Shown here piece after piece: positions 5,219 to 7,174 of a stretch of 7,174 bases of DNA (its first letter is position 1; each line of letters opens with the position of its first letter). The stretch is from DATEEW01 sp035273665. Lineage in GTDB: Bacteria; Pseudomonadota; Gammaproteobacteria; Burkholderiales; SG8-39. The stretch is from NCBI GenBank assembly GCA_035273665.1, contig DATEOW010000039.1, positions 1-7,174 on the forward strand, given 5' to 3'. A program made the position numbers and the translations under genes. The notes beneath the pieces were generated by a model. The model searched no databases. It was given only the letters and a program-made list of their open reading frames with translations, and was not told the DNA's origin.

Positions 5219-7174
5219 TTAATTGTCGTTATTCAGTTTCGGCAGGTTTTTCAACTGTTGTTCAAGGAAGGCCGAGGTCTTTGTCATCGAGGACATCATG
5301 ATGTCCAAATTGGTGAATTGGGCGCGGTAACGTTTTTCGATGGACACCAGCCGGGTGTTAAAAGCCTGACGGCGCGTGTCGATGTCTTTGATTGAACGAT
5401 TCAATCCGTCGGTCCGGCCGGCGATGACGCCGTCCGAATCCACCAGTTCGGAAATCGCATCCGCGATTTGAGATGCAAAGCCGCGCGCGAAGTTAAGGGT
5501 GCCCCGATTACCGGTGCCGCCGCCTGTGATCTTGACGGCTAAACCGTTGAGATTCAGGTTCTGGCCGCTTCCAGAAGCGCTCACGCCACCAATGGTCCCG
5601 ACCACGTCGGTGCCCGTCGTGCTTGTTGCGACGCCAAAAAGATCCGCCGCGGCAGTGCCGCCCAGCGTGGTCACGCTGGAGGCCGAACCATAGCGGTTGG
5701 AGGTCATGGTCAGAACGCCCCCGCTTTGAGTGACGGTTACTGAAACATCATCCGCTGATAGCGTGCTTACGCCGTTGACTTTGGATTGGATCGCGGCAGC
5801 GAGACTTGCAGCAGTGTAAGTGCCGGCGTTCAGCGTAATGCTTGCGCTCTTGCCATCGACGGTAAAGCTCAGCGCGTCGTTCACGCCTGCTGTGATCGTG
5901 GTATTCGCGACGACCGACGCGACTGCGTTACCCCTGGTGGCGAGATGCGAAACGTTGAGCGCGTAATTGCCCGGCTTCACTGCCGAACTGGCCGATACAA
6001 AGGACACCTGGCTGTCGCTCGGTTTGGCGATGGCGGAAAATAAGGTCGCCACGTCCTTGGACGGATCGTTCAGTACGGCGTTGAGCTTTGCCGAATCGAG
6101 TTTAAGCGTGCCGTCCAATTGGAAGGAGACGCCGATTTGCGAGAGGTTGCTTAGACCGCCGCCTGCGGTGGAAAGTCCGGTCGTCAACAAACCGCGGATG
6201 CGCGATTGGATAGTCCGTACCGTGCTGTCGCCCTGGAGGATGGCGCCGACTTTGGTTTCGGCGTTATAAGCGGTTAATGCGTCAATCGTTTTGTCGAGCT
6301 CGTTATAAGCTTTCACAAAACTGTCTACCGCATTATTCGCCGAGGTTAGATCGCGCGTGATGTTGACCGTCGCGGTAGTGCCCAAAGCCGCCTTGTTGAG
6401 GTTGATCGTCACGCCGGCGATAGCGTCGGTGATGGCATTAGTCGGCTTGCTGATCGTCATGCCGTCGATGACGACGGTCGAGTTTTGCGCGAGAACCGTC
6501 TCAGTCATATTCACCGTGCCGCCGCTTGCGGCGTCGTATGCCAGCCGCGAAAGGCCGCTCGTGTCGGTGTTGTTTCCGTCGGTGTCGGCGACGCTGATCC
6601 GTAGCGCGTTCGCAGCGCCGCTATCCTTGCTGCCAATCACCAATCGATTGCCGGTGCCGTCGTTGACGATGGTCGCGGTCACACCGGCATTGGCCGTATT
6701 GATCGCATCACGCACGGCGGAAAGCGTATCGCTACCCGAGGCGATGGTAATGGTCTTGGTCGCTTTATCCGGGTTCAGCGTGAACGCACCGCCGCTGTAG
6801 GTGCCGAAGTCGATGCTGATGGTGCCGGTGCCGACCGAATCGGTCGTCGCCGCGAAAGTGGTTGATTTGAGTTTGTGCGCTTGGGCGAGGTACTGCACTT
6901 CCAGCGAATAGCTGCCGGGTACGGCTCCACTGCCCGAAACGACAGAGGCGAGGGAACTATCGCTGATGGAGCTTCTGAACCCGTTGAAACGGTCGCTTGT
7001 CGCCAGGCCGCTCATCGCGCTTTGCAAGGAGGACAACGCGCTCTTCAGGGAGCCGAAGGCCGAAAGCTTGGCTTGATAACTTGCCTCTTGGCGCGCCAGT
7101 TTCTGCAGCGGCTGCTGCTCAATTGCCATCAACTGCGAAACGATGGAATTGACATCCAGATTTGAACCGAGACC
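5219..7174 (-). CDS. fliD: Flagellar filament cap (hook-associated protein 2) FliD, 5' end outside window
   Basis: The reading frame is open to the window edge. The codons above the TTG at 7132 read GLGSNLDVNSIVSQL, the canonical FliD N-terminus, so the true start is a few residues outside. 651 residues are visible. Domains, counted from the first visible residue: FliD_N coiled part to about 110 (MAIEQQPLQKLARQEASY), then a flagellin-IN-like segment (TLSAVRDAINTANAGV, 150-165), FliD_C from about 280 (SFVKAYNELDKTIDAL), and the C-terminal helix near 610-645 (YRAQFTNLDIMMSSMTKTS, FLEQQLKNL). The protein is secreted and forms the cap that folds incoming flagellin at the filament tip. It is longer than the about 470 residues of E. 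coli FliD because an extra module (about 387-559) interrupts FliD_C. FliS and FliT chaperone genes follow directly. Confidence 0.95.
   Translation of the reverse strand, partial: GLGSNLDVNSIVSQLMAIEQQPLQKLARQEASYQAKLSAFGSLKSALSSLQSAMSGLATSDRFNGFRSSISDSSLASVVSGSGAVPGSYSLEVQYLAQAHKLKSTTFAATTDSVGTGTISIDFGTYSGGAFTLNPDKATKTITIASGSDTLSAVRDAINTANAGVTATIVNDGTGNRLVIGSKDSGAANALRISVADTDGNNTDTSGLSRLAYDAASGGTVNMTETVLAQNSTVVIDGMTISKPTNAITDAIAGVTINLNKAALGTTATVNITRDLTSANNAVDSFVKAYNELDKTIDALTAYNAETKVGAILQGDSTVRTIQSRIRGLLTTGLSTAGGGLSNLSQIGVSFQLDGTLKLDSAKLNAVLNDPSKDVATLFSAIAKPSDSQVSFVSASSAVKPGNYALNVSHLATRGNAVASVVANTTITAGVNDALSFTVDGKSASITLNAGTYTAASLAAAIQSKVNGVSTLSADDVSVTVTQSGGVLTMTSNRYGSASSVTTLGGTAAADLFGVATSTTGTDVVGTIGGVSASGSGQNLNLNGLAVKITGGGTGNRGTLNFARGFASQIADAISELVDSDGVIAGRTDGLNRSIKDIDTRRQAFNTRLVSIEKRYRAQFTNLDIMMSSMTKTSAFLEQQLKNLPKLNNDN
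5498..6016 (-). repeat. Second copy of a FliD surface module, diverged, inserted in the FliD_C region
   Basis: The segment begins AVKPGNYALNVSHLATRGN, which resembles the earlier AVPGSYSLEVQYLAQAHK at about 6865-6925. Both are followed by a threonine-rich strand, a D-G-x turn and an alanine-rich helix with a valine/glycine turn (AVRDAINTANAGV and SLAAAIQSKVNGV). This suggests a diverged internal duplication of a D2/D3-type head module. Boundaries are approximate and judged by eye. Confidence 0.5.

Noticed and set aside
6357..6800. Plus-strand 147-codon ORF with hydrophobic, membrane-like composition
   Set aside because: It is antisense to fliD. The hydrophobic look comes from the complement of Thr/Ala/Asp-rich codons, not from a real membrane protein.
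7130..7132. TTG at 7132 as fliD start
   Set aside because: The frame upstream encodes the conserved FliD N-terminus (GLGSNLDVNSIVSQL), so the gene extends beyond the window.

Overview
The window looks like chromosomal DNA of a motile Gram-negative bacterium, most likely a betaproteobacterium. This rests on protein style: the YcgR-type PilZ protein, the FliK with its GLFYEAH motif, the LpxL-type acyltransferase ending YYWLHRRFKTRP, and the gene order fliD-fliS-fliT-fliK. The order resembles what I know from Nitrosomonadales-like lineages, but I cannot fix a genus. All eight complete or near-complete genes and the small ORF between fliT and fliK lie on the minus strand, so transcription runs from high to low coordinates.

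Right part (7174 down to 2069) is a late flagellar operon. It holds fliD (filament cap, 5' end cut off by the window edge), fliS (flagellin chaperone), fliT (FliD-type chaperone), a 55-residue proline-rich protein of unknown function, a FliK-family protein, a 99-residue free-standing copy of the FlhB cytoplasmic switch domain without a normal NPTH site, and a YcgR/PilZ c-di-GMP effector. Genes are tightly packed: gaps of 23, 2 and 29 nt, then 1-nt and 8-nt overlaps, then a 57-nt gap. The products cover filament capping, chaperoning, export-substrate switching and motor braking. The most interesting part is the adjacent FliK-like/FlhB_C-like pair inside the filament operon.

Left part (1997 down to 1) is an envelope/LPS unit: an LpxL/HtrB-type lipid A acyltransferase, then, with an ATGA stop/start overlap, a protein with two kinase-like folds of the Kdo-kinase/WaaP/InaA type. 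The second fold is cut by the window edge. A 71-nt gap (1998-2068) separates the two units and holds a perfect TATAAT and a small GC-rich hairpin.

I saw no RNA gene, insertion sequence, phage gene, CRISPR array or origin. No gene-free stretch exceeds 300 bases. The many plus-strand ORFs are antisense shadows.
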